Shown here: positions 25,126 through 34,142 of the stretch, piece after piece
Layout of the letters: each line of letters begins with the position of its first letter
How positions within the stretch are numbered: position 1 is the stretch's first letter
NCBI RefSeq assembly: GCF_000773975.1
Contig: NZ_JRUQ01000003.1
Coordinates: forward strand, 1 to 46,785
DNA length: 46,785 bases
Reading direction: 5' to 3'
From: Erwinia typographi
Lineage (GTDB): Bacteria; Pseudomonadota; Gammaproteobacteria; Enterobacterales; Enterobacteriaceae
The notes under the pieces: generated by a model
Database searches by the model: none
The model's input: only the letters and a program-made list of their open reading frames with translations
Told to the model about the DNA's origin: nothing
Program-made: the position numbers and the translations under genes

Positions 25126-27033
25126 TCATTGCTGCCAGACGGCATCACGCACTTTTATGGCGCGAGGAAGAAGCCCTAACGCATAGAAACGATCGGCGAT
25201 CCTCTGCTGCTCGCGGATAATGGCTAAATTCATCCGCTGCGTTTGATGGCTGCGCCTTTCCAGGGCGTGGACCAGTGAGCCAGCGGGGATGCCAAGCTCA
25301 ACAGACAGCAGCGCCGCGGCTTCGCGCCGGTGACCATCAATATAGCGCCCGGCCTGTTCCAGAGCAGACATCAGGACTTGCACCAGGTCGCCGGAGTGCT
25401 GGGTGAATGCCCGGTCGGCAAGATAAAACTGATGGTTATGAACCCGCCCCACGCCATTCGCGATAACCTGAAGCTGCCCGCCCTGTTCGGCATCGCTTAG
25501 CAGGGGGTCCCACATCATCCAGGCGTCGACAGCAGCCAGTTCGCCAGGCGTGAGCGGATATTTAGGCGGAGCATAGACAATTCGCACATCATCCAGCGCT
25601 AAACCGGCTTCATCGAGGATTTGTAGCAGCAGAAAGTGAACGTTTGAACCTTTATTCACCACAATGCGCTTGCCCTTCAGCGCCGCAATGCTGTCAATTC
25701 CGCTATCCTTTGCCACCATCAGCGCCACGCTCTGCGGCGCGGCGGGTTCCCACGCGACGTAAACCATTGAGCTGTTATTTGCCTGAGCAAACAGCGGCGG
25801 GACTTCTCCCGTGGTGCCAAAGTCTATTTCGCGGTTGTTCAGCGCATGAAGCAGCTGGGGACCGGCCGGAAACTCGCTCCACAATACGCTGACGCCCTTC
25901 CCGGCCAGCTGTTTTTCAAGCGACTGTCGCGCCTTGAGAATCCCCAGATTGCCAAATTTTTGATAACCAATACGTAACTCTCTTTCCCGTATCGCCCGGT
26001 CTGGCGGCGGCTGGCTGGCGTGGCTGCCCAGGCTACGACGTGGTTTAATCAGGCCAAGATGACCAAGATGGGTACGCAACGTATTGCGGCTGATGCCCAG
26101 CAAAGAGGCCGTCTGTAGCTGATTACCCTGGCTCAGCTCATAGGCATTTTTCACCAGCGAGGACATCACGCGGGGATAGAGCGGACCGTCGCTCTCCTGC
26201 AACTGCTGACGCAGGAAACTGTCGAGCTTATCCTCTCCCGCAGACGTGTCATTCGCGGCGAGCGTGCCCAGCCGCAGCTGCTGAGAGGTGACCTGCGACT
26301 CTTTGCTCAGCAGCACGGCATTGTGCAGCGTGTTTTCCAGCTCACGAATGTTGCCGGGCCACGGATAATCCACCAATGTGGCGATAGCTTCGTCGCTAAG
26401 GCTTAACTGTGGACGTCCCAGGCGGCGGGCATACAGCTGCAAAAAGTGTCGGGCCAGTAGCGGAATATCTTCACTGCGCTGACGCAGCGGCGGCAGGGTC
26501 ACGCTGGCAACGTTGAGCCGGTAAAAGAGATCTTCGCGAAACCGGCGTTCACGTATCGCCACCGCCAAATCGATATTCGTTGCGGCAATCACCCGGACGT
26601 TAACTTTCACCGTTCGGGATGAACCAACCCGCGTAATCTCGCGCTCCTGCAACACCCGCAGCAGCTTAACCTGAAGCGACGGATTTAACTCGCCAATCTC
26701 ATCAAGTAGCAGCGTGCCGCCCTCAGCGGCTTCAAACCAACCCTGATGGCGATCCATCGCGCCGGTAAAAGCCCCCTTCTCATGGCCAAACAGCTCTGAC
26801 TCGGCCAGGCTTTCAGTCAGTGCACCGCAGTTAACGGCGACAAAAGGATGTTGACGACGCTGGCTGTGATAATGCAGATAACGCGCCATCACCTCTTTCC
26901 CCGTTCCCGTCTCTCCAATAATCAGCACCGTCGCGTCCGTTGGCGCAAGCTGGTCGAGCACAGTTTTAAAAGCCAGCGAGGCAGGGTCAATTAAATCAGG
27001 CGTTGAGTTCGGCATGGCGTTGTCCGGAGTCAT
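25126..27033 (-). CDS. sigma-54-dependent activator fused to an SsuA-like ligand-binding domain
   Basis: A one-protein sensor and activator of about 635 residues (ATG 27033; ATG 27015 also possible, both with weak ribosome sites). Residues 15-240 are the AAA+ sigma-54 activation domain: Walker A GETGTGKE at 40-47, the sigma-54 contact loop GAFTGA at 87-92, Walker B GGTLLLDE at 105-112, and [11 protein letters not shown]. Residues 295-325 are a Fis-type helix-turn-helix ([16 protein letters not shown]). Residues 350-635 are homologous to Ssu[61 protein letters not shown] and [14 protein letters not shown]. There is no signal peptide, so the SsuA-like part would be a cytoplasmic sulfonate sensor. 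It is divergent from the ssuD operon, whose promoter is of sigma-54 type. Confidence 0.92.
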   Translation of the reverse strand: MTPDNAMPNSTPDLIDPASLAFKTVLDQLAPTDATVLIIGETGTGKEVMARYLHYHSQRRQHPFVAVNCGALTESLAESELFGHEKGAFTGAMDRHQGWFEAAEGGTLLLDEIGELNPSLQVKLLRVLQEREITRVGSSRTVKVNVRVIAATNIDLAVAIRERRFREDLFYRLNVASVTLPPLRQRSEDIPLLARHFLQLYARRLGRPQLSLSDEAIATLVDYPWPGNIRELENTLHNAVLLSKESQVTSQQLRLGTLAANDTSAGEDKLDSFLRQQLQESDGPLYPRVMSSLVKNAYELSQGNQLQTASLLGISRNTLRTHLGHLGLIKPRRSLGSHASQPPPDRAIRERELRIGYQKFGNLGILKARQSLEKQLAGKGVSVLWSEFPAGPQLLHALNNREIDFGTTGEVPPLFAQANNSSMVYVAWEPAAPQSVALMVAKDSGIDSIAALKGKRIVVNKGSNVHFLLLQILDEAGLALDDVRIVYAPPKYPLTPGELAAVDAWMMWDPLLSDAEQGGQLQVIANGVGRVHNHQFYLADRAFTQHSGDLVQVLMSALEQAGRYIDGHRREAAALLSVELGIPAGSLVHALERRSHQTQRMNLAIIREQQRIADRFYALGLLPRAIKVRDAVWQQ

Positions 27034-27092
27034 AACAGGCCATGACAATATCGTCAGCGCCCGACGAAAACGAGCGGAAAAATAAGCCTGAC

Positions 27093-27139
27093 TGCTGCAA
27101 ATGCAGCAGGGTGTTATCACTGTTGCTGCATTTGCAGCA
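27093..27139. promoter_or_regulatory. two palindromic enhancer sites (UAS) for the sigma-54 activator
   Basis: TGCTGCAAATGCAGCA (27093-27108) and TGCTGCATTTGCAGCA (27124-27139) are two copies of TGCTGCA-N2-TGCAGCA. Their centres are 31 bp apart, about three helical turns. They lie 66-112 bp upstream of the -24 element at 27205, the usual place for an activator of this class, and just upstream of the regulator's own start, so autoregulation is also possible. Confidence 0.88.
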
Positions 27140-27204
27140 CGCCACCCGACGGGCATGGATTTATTTCTTATTGAATTTTATGGAAAAAATACTTTTACCG
27201 TAGC

Positions 27205-27220
27205 TGGCACGATAGCTGCT
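27205..27220 (+). promoter_or_regulatory. sigma-54 (-24/-12) promoter of the ssuD operon
   Basis: TGGCACGATAGCTGCT has the invariant GG and GC separated by ten bases and fits TGGCACG-N4-TTGC with one mismatch. Transcription would start near 27231, about 59 bp before ssuD. No good sigma-70 promoter is seen in this gap. With the two enhancer sites and the divergent sigma-54 activator it makes a complete control unit. Confidence 0.92.
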
Positions 27221-27289
27221 TACAGCCATATAACCAAAGCGTCACTCTCTATGTATTAAATTCAGATATCGTTATAAGGGAAGTAACTT

Positions 27290-28462
27290 ATGAGTAATGT
27301 TGCGCAGGCAAACCTCAACCTGTTCTGGTTTCTACCGACTCACGGCGATGGTCGCTATTTGGGCACCACCCAGGGAGGCAGAGCCGTTGATTTACCTTAC
27401 CTGCAACAGGTTGCGCTGGCGGCGGACAACCTCGGCTATTACGGTGTGCTTATCCCCACCGGCAAAAGCTGTGAAGATTCCTGGCTGGTAGCCTCAGCGC
27501 TGGCGCCAATTACCAAAAAGCTACGCTATCTGGTCGCCGTGCGGCCTGGCTTACAGCCGCCCAGCCTGGCCGCACGGATGGCCGCCACGCTGGATCGCCT
27601 GTCAGAAGGACGTCTGATTATCAACGTGGTTACCGGTGGTGACCCGGTAGAAAACAAAGGCGACGGCATCTTTCTCGACCATGCCGAACGCTATCAGGTC
27701 ACCAGAGAGTTCCTTGAGGTTTATTCCCGGCTGTTGAAGGGGGAGAAAGTCGACTTCTCAGGCGACCATATCCGCGTTGAAGGCGCCGAAATCCTCTTCC
27801 CGCCGGTCCAACAGGACGGACCACCGCTCTATTTTGGCGGCTCCTCTGAAGAGGCCATCGACGTTGCCGCAAATCAGATCGATACTTACCTGACCTGGGG
27901 TGAACCGCTTGAGCAGGTGGCCGAAAAGCTGGCGGTGGTGCGTAAACGGGCGCAGGAAAAGGGACGCACCCTCTCCTACGGTATTCGCCTGCATGTCATC
28001 GTCCGCGAGACGGAAGAGGAAGCCTGGGCGGCGGCAGATCGCCTGATTGCCCACCTGGATGACGATACTATTGCCGCCGCGCAGAAAATATTTGCACGTA
28101 TGGACTCGACGGGTCAGGCCCGCATGAGCGCGCTGCACAGCGGCTCACGCGACGGGCTTCGCATCGGGCCGAACCTGTGGGCAGGCGTCGGCCTGGTCCG
28201 TGGCGGCGCCGGTACGGCTCTGGTCGGCAGTCCCGAACAGGTTGCGGAGCGCATTCGCGAATACCAGGCGCTGGGCATCGAGAACTTTATTTTCTCCGGC
28301 TATCCGCATCTGGAAGAGGCCCACCGCTTTGCAGAACTGGTTATGCCGCTGCTGCCGCTGGCTGCAAATGCAGAGAAAAAGCAGCGCAACGTTAACACTG
28401 GCCCTTTCGGTGAGACCATTGGCGGCGACCGCCGTCCGCAAAAATCGGTCAGCGCCAGTTAA
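27290..28462 (+). CDS. ssuD: FMNH2-dependent alkanesulfonate monooxygenase SsuD
   Basis: Breaks alkanesulfonates into aldehyde and sulfite using FMNH2 and oxygen. 390 residues, close to E. coli SsuD (381). Typical features are [18 protein letters not shown] near the N-terminus, [70 protein letters not shown] and [20 protein letters not shown]. The ATG has AAGGGAAG upstream. It is the first gene after the sigma-54 promoter. The reductase SsuE is not adjacent; the flavin reductase-like protein at 37832 could help. The C-terminal tail is longer than in E. coli. Confidence 0.93.
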   Translation: MSNVAQANLNLFWFLPTHGDGRYLGTTQGGRAVDLPYLQQVALAADNLGYYGVLIPTGKSCEDSWLVASALAPITKKLRYLVAVRPGLQPPSLAARMAATLDRLSEGRLIINVVTGGDPVENKGDGIFLDHAERYQVTREFLEVYSRLLKGEKVDFSGDHIRVEGAEILFPPVQQDGPPLYFGGSSEEAIDVAANQIDTYLTWGEPLEQVAEKLAVVRKRAQEKGRTLSYGIRLHVIVRETEEEAWAAADRLIAHLDDDTIAAAQKIFARMDSTGQARMSALHSGSRDGLRIGPNLWAGVGLVRGGAGTALVGSPEQVAERIREYQALGIENFIFSGYPHLEEAHRFAELVMPLLPLAANAEKKQRNVNTGPFGETIGGDRRPQKSVSAS

Positions 28463-28480
28463 CCCCCAGGAAGGAGACGC

Positions 28481-29890
28481 ATGTCAAAGCACATTATCAT
28501 TATTGGCGGCGGATTTACCGGCACGGCGCTGGCGGTTCATCTGGCGCGTCTCGGCTCCGCAGGGTTGCAGGTAACGGTGATTGAGCCGCGACCGCAGCTG
28601 GCGCAGGGCGTGGCCTACAGCACCAGCGATCCCGCGCACCGTATCAACGTTCCGGCATCGCGTATGCAGCTTGCCGGTGATGAAGATGGCGCTTTCGATC
28701 GCTGGTACCGTGACTCTCCGGGGTTTAAGGCCGATCGCAACGCGCTGTGGAGTGATGGCAATGTCTATCCGCAGCGTGGGCAGTTTGGTCGCTGGGTGAA
28801 TGAGCAATTTTTGCAGGAAAAGAAGCGCTCGGCGGTGAAACTCCAGCATCTGTGCGATCGCGCGGTATCCCTGCGCGATGGCGTGGTTACTACCGCCTCA
28901 GGTGAAAAGTATCAGGCCGATGAGGTGGTACTGGCAATCAGCCACCCTCCTCCTGCGCTTCCCGGCAGCCTGAAAACGTTACAGGGTCACGAACGTTTGA
29001 TTGCCGATCCCTGGCAGCCTGATGCGCTGTCCAGCGTCAAGACTCACGACCGTGTGGCGATCGTCGGTACAGGATTAACCATGTCCGACGTGGTCGCCTC
29101 GCTGCATGGTCAGGGACACCTCGGCAGCATTACTGCGTTTTCGCGCCGTGGACAGCTGCCGCGTACCAATCTTAGCGGGCAGTATGAGAACCGGACGCTG
29201 GATTATCGCCAACCGCAGGTTGCCAGCGCGCGAGCCTGGCTACGGCGAATTCGCCAGGAAGTGGCACGCGCGGCAGCTGAAGATCTGCCGTGGCAACTGG
29301 TGCTGGATGATATTCGCCGTCAGGGCCAGGCTATCTGGCAGACCCTGTCGCTGAATGAACAGCGTCGCTTCCTGCGCCACCTGCGGCCGTGGTGGGATGT
29401 TCATCGTTACCGCATTGCCCCGCAGGTGAGCGCGGAATTAAACCAGTTGCAGGGCAGCGGGCAACTGAGCGTTACTGCCGCGCGCCTGCAAGCCGCAAAG
29501 GATGATAACGGCAGCATTCGGCTGACGCTGCAACCGCGAGGCGCAGCCATTGAGGATCTTGTCGTTGACCGGGTGATTGTCACCACCGGCCCGGCACACG
29601 GCGCGCTGCTCAACAGTGAGGCGCTGCTGCGTCAGCTCGCTGACGATGGCGTAATCCAGGCCGATCCGCTGGCGCTCGGCATTCACGTTAACGCCCGCTC
29701 CCAGACGCTCACCGCGCAGGGCAAGACCAATCTGCATCTGTACGTTGCCGGCCCGGCAGCGCGCGCGCGGTTTGGCGAGTTGATGGGGCTTCCGCAGGTG
29801 GCGGAACATGCCGAATCCGTGGCGCGGCAGCTGCTTGGCATCTCGTCACCCTCACACCGGGAACGATGTCCCTTTTCGCTGACTGACTGA
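28481..29890 (+). CDS. FAD/NAD(P)-binding protein of unknown role in sulfonate operon
   Basis: 469 residues. The N-terminal dinucleotide motif is IIIIGGGFTGTALAVHLARL, with VTVIEPR after it; then QGVAYSTSDPAHRINVPASR, a second motif VAIVGTGLTMSDVVASLHGQ, and ITAFSRRGQLPRTN. This is the FAD-NAD(P)-binding family around PF13454, whose members are mostly uncharacterised. It lies 18 bp after ssuD in the sigma-54 operon. It may supply reduced flavin or oxidise an organosulfur substrate itself; neither is shown by the sequence. Confidence 0.82.
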   Translation: MSKHIIIIGGGFTGTALAVHLARLGSAGLQVTVIEPRPQLAQGVAYSTSDPAHRINVPASRMQLAGDEDGAFDRWYRDSPGFKADRNALWSDGNVYPQRGQFGRWVNEQFLQEKKRSAVKLQHLCDRAVSLRDGVVTTASGEKYQADEVVLAISHPPPALPGSLKTLQGHERLIADPWQPDALSSVKTHDRVAIVGTGLTMSDVVASLHGQGHLGSITAFSRRGQLPRTNLSGQYENRTLDYRQPQVASARAWLRRIRQEVARAAAEDLPWQLVLDDIRRQGQAIWQTLSLNEQRRFLRHLRPWWDVHRYRIAPQVSAELNQLQGSGQLSVTAARLQAAKDDNGSIRLTLQPRGAAIEDLVVDRVIVTTGPAHGALLNSEALLRQLADDGVIQADPLALGIHVNARSQTLTAQGKTNLHLYVAGPAARARFGELMGLPQVAEHAESVARQLLGISSPSHRERCPFSLTD

Positions 29891-29962
29891 TTTTCCCCTT
29901 ATAAAAAAAACTTACTGAAAAGTGGGCGGCCCGCAATAGCCGAACCCGCTGTGGAGCTTGCT

Positions 29963-31372
29963 ATGTCATCGCAACGTGAAATTCGCTTAAATGCCTTCGA
30001 TATGAACTGTGTCGGTCACCAGTCCCCAGGCTTATGGGCCCACCCGCGTGACCGTTCCTGGCAGTATAAAGATCTCGACTACTGGACCGATTTGGCTCGC
30101 CTGCTGGAACGCGGCAAATTCGACGGGCTGTTCATTGCCGACGTGCTCGGCGTTTATGACGTGCTGAACGGCAATAATGAAGCCGCCATTCGTAACGCGA
30201 CCCAGGTGCCGGTAAACGATCCGCTGGCGCTGATAACTCCTATGGCGCTGGTGACGGAACATCTCGGCTTTGGCTTAACCGCCTCTCTGTCGTTCGAGCA
30301 CCCCTATCCTTTTGCCCGCCGTATGTCCACGCTCGATCACCTGACTAAAGGGCGTATTGGCTGGAACATCGTCACCTCCTATCTGGAAAGCGGCGCGCGT
30401 AACCTGGGGCAATCATCGCAAACCGGTCACGATGCCCGCTACGACTACGCCGATGAATATTTAGAAGTTATCTATAAGCTGCTGGAAGGCAGCTGGGAAG
30501 ACGGCGCGATCCTGCGCGACCGCGAGCGGCATGTGTTCAGCGACCCCAGCAAAATTCATCCCATCAATCATCAGGGTCATTTCTTCCAGGTCCCCGGCAT
30601 TCACCTGTGCGAGCCTTCTCCCCAGCGCACGCCGGTGCTCTATCAGGCGGGCGCCTCCAGCCGGGGCAAAGCCTTCGCCGCCGAACACGCAGAGTGCGTC
30701 TTTGTGGCCGCCCCGTCGAAAGTGCTGCTGAAGAAAACGGTTGCCGATATTCGTCGTCGTGCAGAAGAAGCGGGCCGCGACCCGCGCAGTATTCTGATCT
30801 TTAACCTGCAAACGGTGATTGTCGGTGAAAGCGATAAAGCGGCCCAGGCTAAATGGCAGGAATACACCCGCTATGTCAGCTATGAAGGCGCGCTGGCGCT
30901 GATTTCCGGCTGGACCGGCATCGATTTTGGCCAGTATCAGCCGGACCAGGTGCTGAAGCATCTGCATACCAACGCCATTCAGTCGGCGGTAGAAACCTTC
31001 TCTACCGCCGATCCTGACCGCCAGTGGACAGTCCAGGGGCTGGCCGACTGGGTTGGCATTGGTGGATTTGGTCCGCTGATGGTGGGCAGCGCGGAAACCG
31101 TCGCCGATGAGCTGCAAAGCTGGGTGGAAGAGACCGACGTTGACGGCTTTAACCTGGCGTATGCCGTGACCCACGAAACCTTCAGTGATGTTGTTGAACT
31201 GCTTGTTCCCGAACTGCAAAAGCGCGGCGTCTATAAGCAGGATTACCAGCCGGGAACCCTGCGCGAAAAGCTGTTTGCTCAGGGGCCGCGGCTGGCGTTA
31301 CCGCATCCGGGAGCGGGTTACCGTCGGACACCGGCTAGCGGAAATCCGCTGAAATCGGCGGAGGTTTTATGA
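29963..31372 (+). CDS. NtaA/SnaA/DmoA-family FMNH2-dependent monooxygenase
   Basis: 469 residues of the luciferase-like group that includes DmoA (dimethylsulfide), DszA (DBT sulfone) and NtaA (nitrilotriacetate) monooxygenases. Features: REIRLNAFDMNCVGHQSPGL at the start, LERGKFDGLFIADVLGVYDV, SFEHPYPFARRMSTLDHLTK, GRIGWNIVTSYLESGARNLG, LYQAGASSRGKAFAAEHAEC and FGPLMVGSAETVADELQSW. ATG 29963 has GGAG seven bases upstream; the in-frame GTG at 29951 is less likely. Sulfur context (ssuD before, MetNIQ-like after) favours a sulfide or sulfone as substrate. Its stop overlaps the next start. Confidence 0.88.
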   Translation: MSSQREIRLNAFDMNCVGHQSPGLWAHPRDRSWQYKDLDYWTDLARLLERGKFDGLFIADVLGVYDVLNGNNEAAIRNATQVPVNDPLALITPMALVTEHLGFGLTASLSFEHPYPFARRMSTLDHLTKGRIGWNIVTSYLESGARNLGQSSQTGHDARYDYADEYLEVIYKLLEGSWEDGAILRDRERHVFSDPSKIHPINHQGHFFQVPGIHLCEPSPQRTPVLYQAGASSRGKAFAAEHAECVFVAAPSKVLLKKTVADIRRRAEEAGRDPRSILIFNLQTVIVGESDKAAQAKWQEYTRYVSYEGALALISGWTGIDFGQYQPDQVLKHLHTNAIQSAVETFSTADPDRQWTVQGLADWVGIGGFGPLMVGSAETVADELQSWVEETDVDGFNLAYAVTHETFSDVVELLVPELQKRGVYKQDYQPGTLREKLFAQGPRLALPHPGAGYRRTPASGNPLKSAEVL

Positions 31373-32385
31373 TTGAAATTGCCGGGTTATGCAAAACCTA
31401 TCGGGCTCCGCACGGTCATTCCGTCGATATCTTAAAAGATATTACGCTAACCGTGCCCGCAGGCACCATCACCGCGGTAGTTGGGCCGAGCGGCGCGGGA
31501 AAATCGACGCTGGCAAAATGCATCAGCCTGTTGGAAAAACCCACTTCCGGCAGCATTCGCGTAAACGGCGAGGATCTGTCACAACTCTCGGGAGAAACGC
31601 TGAGGCAGCGCCGCCGCGCCATTGGTACGGTCTTTCAATCCTCCGCCTTGCTACAGCGCAAAACCGCCTGGGAAAACGTTGCGCTGCCTCTGGAATGGCT
31701 GGGCGTGGTGCCAGCCGAGATTAAACGCCACGTCGGCGCGCTGCTGGAAAGCGTTGGGCTGAGCGACAAGGCCGATTTTTATCCGATACAGCTCTCGGGC
31801 GGCCAGCGTCAGCGGGTTGGGATTGCCCGCGCGCTGGCGCTCAGGCCGTCGGTATTGCTGGCCGATGAAGCCACATCAGGTCTTGATCCGCAGGCGACGA
31901 CGTCGATTTTAACCCTGCTGAAACAGCTCCGCGACCAGTTTGGCCTGGCGATCATTCTTATCACCCACGAGATGGATGTCGTGCGCAGAACGGCAGATGC
32001 CGTGGCGCAAATTGCGGAGGGCAAACTGGTTACCCAGGGGACGCTGCGCGAGCTGCTGTCGGGACAGGCATCGTCACTGGGCGAGCAGCTTTTCCCGCTG
32101 CAACCGCTGTCGGCGTCTGGCGATCTGCTGCTGCAACTCACCTACGCAAACCGGCCTGTTGCCACCGACTGGATCAGCCGTCTTAGTCAGCAACACGGAC
32201 TTCAGGTCGATGTGCTGGCTGCCCATATTGAGCAGGTTGGCGAGGTGCTGGCTGGCCGGATGCGTATCGCCGTGCGTTTCGCCCACCAGCCAGTGGCAAC
32301 GCAGGCGCTGATCCAACAGCTCCATCAGTTTGGCATTCATGCGGAAATGGTGGATGAGCGCCCGGCGCTACGGGAGGCCGTATGA
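31369..32385 (+). CDS. MetN-like ABC transporter ATPase
   Basis: 338 residues. Walker A GPSGAGKST at 39-47, signature LSGGQRQRVGIARAL from 142, Walker B LLADEATSGLD from 163, and ITHEMDVVRRTAD. The C-terminal part (after about 250) corresponds to the NIL regulatory domain of MetN, which binds the substrate and inhibits transport. It starts with an ATGA overlap with the monooxygenase stop. Together with the next two genes it forms a complete methionine-type importer; its place beside monooxygenases suggests methionine derivatives or another thioether/sulfone rather than plain methionine. Confidence 0.92.
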   Translation: MIEIAGLCKTYRAPHGHSVDILKDITLTVPAGTITAVVGPSGAGKSTLAKCISLLEKPTSGSIRVNGEDLSQLSGETLRQRRRAIGTVFQSSALLQRKTAWENVALPLEWLGVVPAEIKRHVGALLESVGLSDKADFYPIQLSGGQRQRVGIARALALRPSVLLADEATSGLDPQATTSILTLLKQLRDQFGLAIILITHEMDVVRRTADAVAQIAEGKLVTQGTLRELLSGQASSLGEQLFPLQPLSASGDLLLQLTYANRPVATDWISRLSQQHGLQVDVLAAHIEQVGEVLAGRMRIAVRFAHQPVATQALIQQLHQFGIHAEMVDERPALREAV

Positions 32386-33086
32386 AGCCGGTCGAGGTGA
32401 TGAGCCAGGACACGCCCTGGAGCGATATCCCTGCCCTGATGCTGCCAGCCTATGGCGAAACCTGGCTGATGGTCGGCATTGTCATGCTGTTTGTGATCAC
32501 GCTAGGCGGGCTGCTTGGCATCGTGCTGTTCAATACCTCGTCTCAGGGATTGTTTCCGCAGCCAGCGCTCAATCGTAGCCTGAGCTGGGCGGCTAATATG
32601 GGCCGCTCGCTGCCTTTTCTGGTATTAATGGCCGCGATTATCCCCTTCACCTTTTGGCTGACCGGCACCACGATCGGTATTCCTGCGGCGGTGGTGCCGA
32701 TGATTATTGCCGGAACGCCTTTTTTTGCGCGGCTGGTTGAGAATGCGTTACGTGAACTTCCTGCCGAGGTTACGGCTGTCGGCCTGGTTTCCGGCGGTTC
32801 CACCTGGCAAATCATTGCGCGAGCTCAGCTCAGCGAGGCGCTACCGGCTATCGTCGCCGCCATCGTGCTCAATCTGATCTCGATGATCGAATATTCCGCG
32901 ATCGCCGGCACCATCGGTGCCGGTGGCATCGGCTATCTGGCGGTGGTTTACGGCTATCAGCGTTTCGATAATCACATCATGATCGCCACCATCATTGTTC
33001 TTATCGCCACTATTCAGATTATTCAGTTTACGGGTGACCGTTTAATTAAGGCACTTAAACCTACTCAGGGAGCAGCGTCATCATGA
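32382..33086 (+). CDS. MetI-like ABC transporter permease
   Basis: 234 residues with five or so membrane segments. Typical MetI features are ETWLMVGIVMLFVITLGGLL, GRSLPFLVLMAAIIPFT, the coupling region ENALRELPAEVTAVGLVSGG, and NLISMIEYSAIAGTIGAGGI followed by GYLAVVYGYQRFD. The start codon overlaps the ATPase stop (ATGA) and its stop overlaps the start of the binding protein, so all three are translated together. Confidence 0.92.
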   Translation: MKPVEVMSQDTPWSDIPALMLPAYGETWLMVGIVMLFVITLGGLLGIVLFNTSSQGLFPQPALNRSLSWAANMGRSLPFLVLMAAIIPFTFWLTGTTIGIPAAVVPMIIAGTPFFARLVENALRELPAEVTAVGLVSGGSTWQIIARAQLSEALPAIVAAIVLNLISMIEYSAIAGTIGAGGIGYLAVVYGYQRFDNHIMIATIIVLIATIQIIQFTGDRLIKALKPTQGAASS

Positions 33087-33958
33087 CATATCAAAATTTT
33101 GAACTCAGAAAGCAGAAAAGATGGCCGTGGCTGGCTGTGGCCGGAGTGCTGATCCTGGCGATCGGTTTTGCCTGGTACCATTTTGCCCATCAGCAGCGGG
33201 CCGTAACCTTTGGCACCACGCTCAAAGTGCATTTTGAACCGGCGATGGCGGGCGAAGAGCGTCTGATCCAGTATGTCGGCGAGCATATCGCCCCTGATTA
33301 CGGTATCAAGCTGGAGGCGGTTGGCTTACAGGACCCGGTGCAGGCGGACCGTGCGGTTGCGGAAGGTCAGTACGCCGCCACGGTTTATCAACATCAGTGG
33401 TGGCTTAAGCAGGTCGTTGACGCCAATAAATTCCAGCTCACCTCGACGATGCCGTTATTCCAGTGGGCTTTTGGTATTTATTCCGACCGCTACAGCGACA
33501 TTAAGGATTTACCGCAGGGAGCCGAAATTGTGGTGCCTGACGATGGCGCGAACCAGGCGCAGGCGCTGTGGTTATTACAGCGAATTGGTTTGATTGGTCT
33601 CGATCCTGCGGTAGAACCTCGTAGCGCGAAACTCAAAGATATTAAAGACAACCCGCACAATTTTAATTTTAAAGAATTAGATCTGTTAACTATGCCGCGC
33701 GCACTTAATTCTGTAGATGCGGCGATCGGCTATGTTTCACAATTCGATGCGGGCAAAGTACCGCGTGATAAAGGCATTCTGTTTCCGCCTGCGCCGCGAA
33801 CCTTTGCTTCACAGCTGGTTATCGGCAACGCCTGGTTAGAGGATGAAAATATTGTAAAACTGAAGCAGGCCTTCGCCGATCCCCGTTTACAACAGTGGCT
33901 GAAGGAAACCGACGATCCGCTGGTAAAAGGCGTATTAGTCCCCGTTTCAGCTGAATAA
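33083..33958 (+). CDS. MetQ/NlpA-family substrate-binding protein with membrane anchor
   Basis: 291 residues. The fold signature includes LKVHFEPAMAGEERLIQYVG, EAVGLQDPVQADRAVAEGQY, AATVYQHQWWLKQVVDAN, VVPDDGANQAQALWLLQRIG and LDLLTMPRALNSVDAAIGYV. Unlike usual MetQ it has no lipobox cysteine; a basic stretch RKQKRWPWLAVAGVLILAIG suggests an uncleaved N-terminal membrane anchor instead. It is the binding partner of the MetN/MetI-like pair and the last gene before a hairpin. Confidence 0.9.
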   Translation: MTYQNFELRKQKRWPWLAVAGVLILAIGFAWYHFAHQQRAVTFGTTLKVHFEPAMAGEERLIQYVGEHIAPDYGIKLEAVGLQDPVQADRAVAEGQYAATVYQHQWWLKQVVDANKFQLTSTMPLFQWAFGIYSDRYSDIKDLPQGAEIVVPDDGANQAQALWLLQRIGLIGLDPAVEPRSAKLKDIKDNPHNFNFKELDLLTMPRALNSVDAAIGYVSQFDAGKVPRDKGILFPPAPRTFASQLVIGNAWLEDENIVKLKQAFADPRLQQWLKETDDPLVKGVLVPVSAE

Positions 33959-33981
33959 CGTCAGAAAACTATCTCACTTTT

Positions 33982-34008
33982 ACCGGATGCGTCCCTGATG
34001 CATCCGGT
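33982..34008 (+). terminator. hairpin after the MetNIQ-like operon
   Basis: ACCGGATGC, nine loop bases and GCATCCGGT form a perfect nine-base-pair stem 23 bp after the last gene. The following T run is short, so it may act as a weak terminator or mRNA stabiliser. It separates the sigma-54 operon from the MFS gene. Confidence 0.6.
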
Positions 34009-34142
34009 ATTTCCATTTGCGAAAATAAATAATTCAAGTAATTGATTTTATTGCAATAGATAGGTTTTTTTGTTGTTTGTTGTTGCCGGTAATTCTGCTT
34101 ATAACTGCCCTGTTACCTGCACAATAAAATAACGAGGATACT

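Noticed and set aside
30461..31219. 252-residue minus-strand open frame
   Set aside because: Antisense shadow of the DmoA-like monooxygenase with no family likeness.
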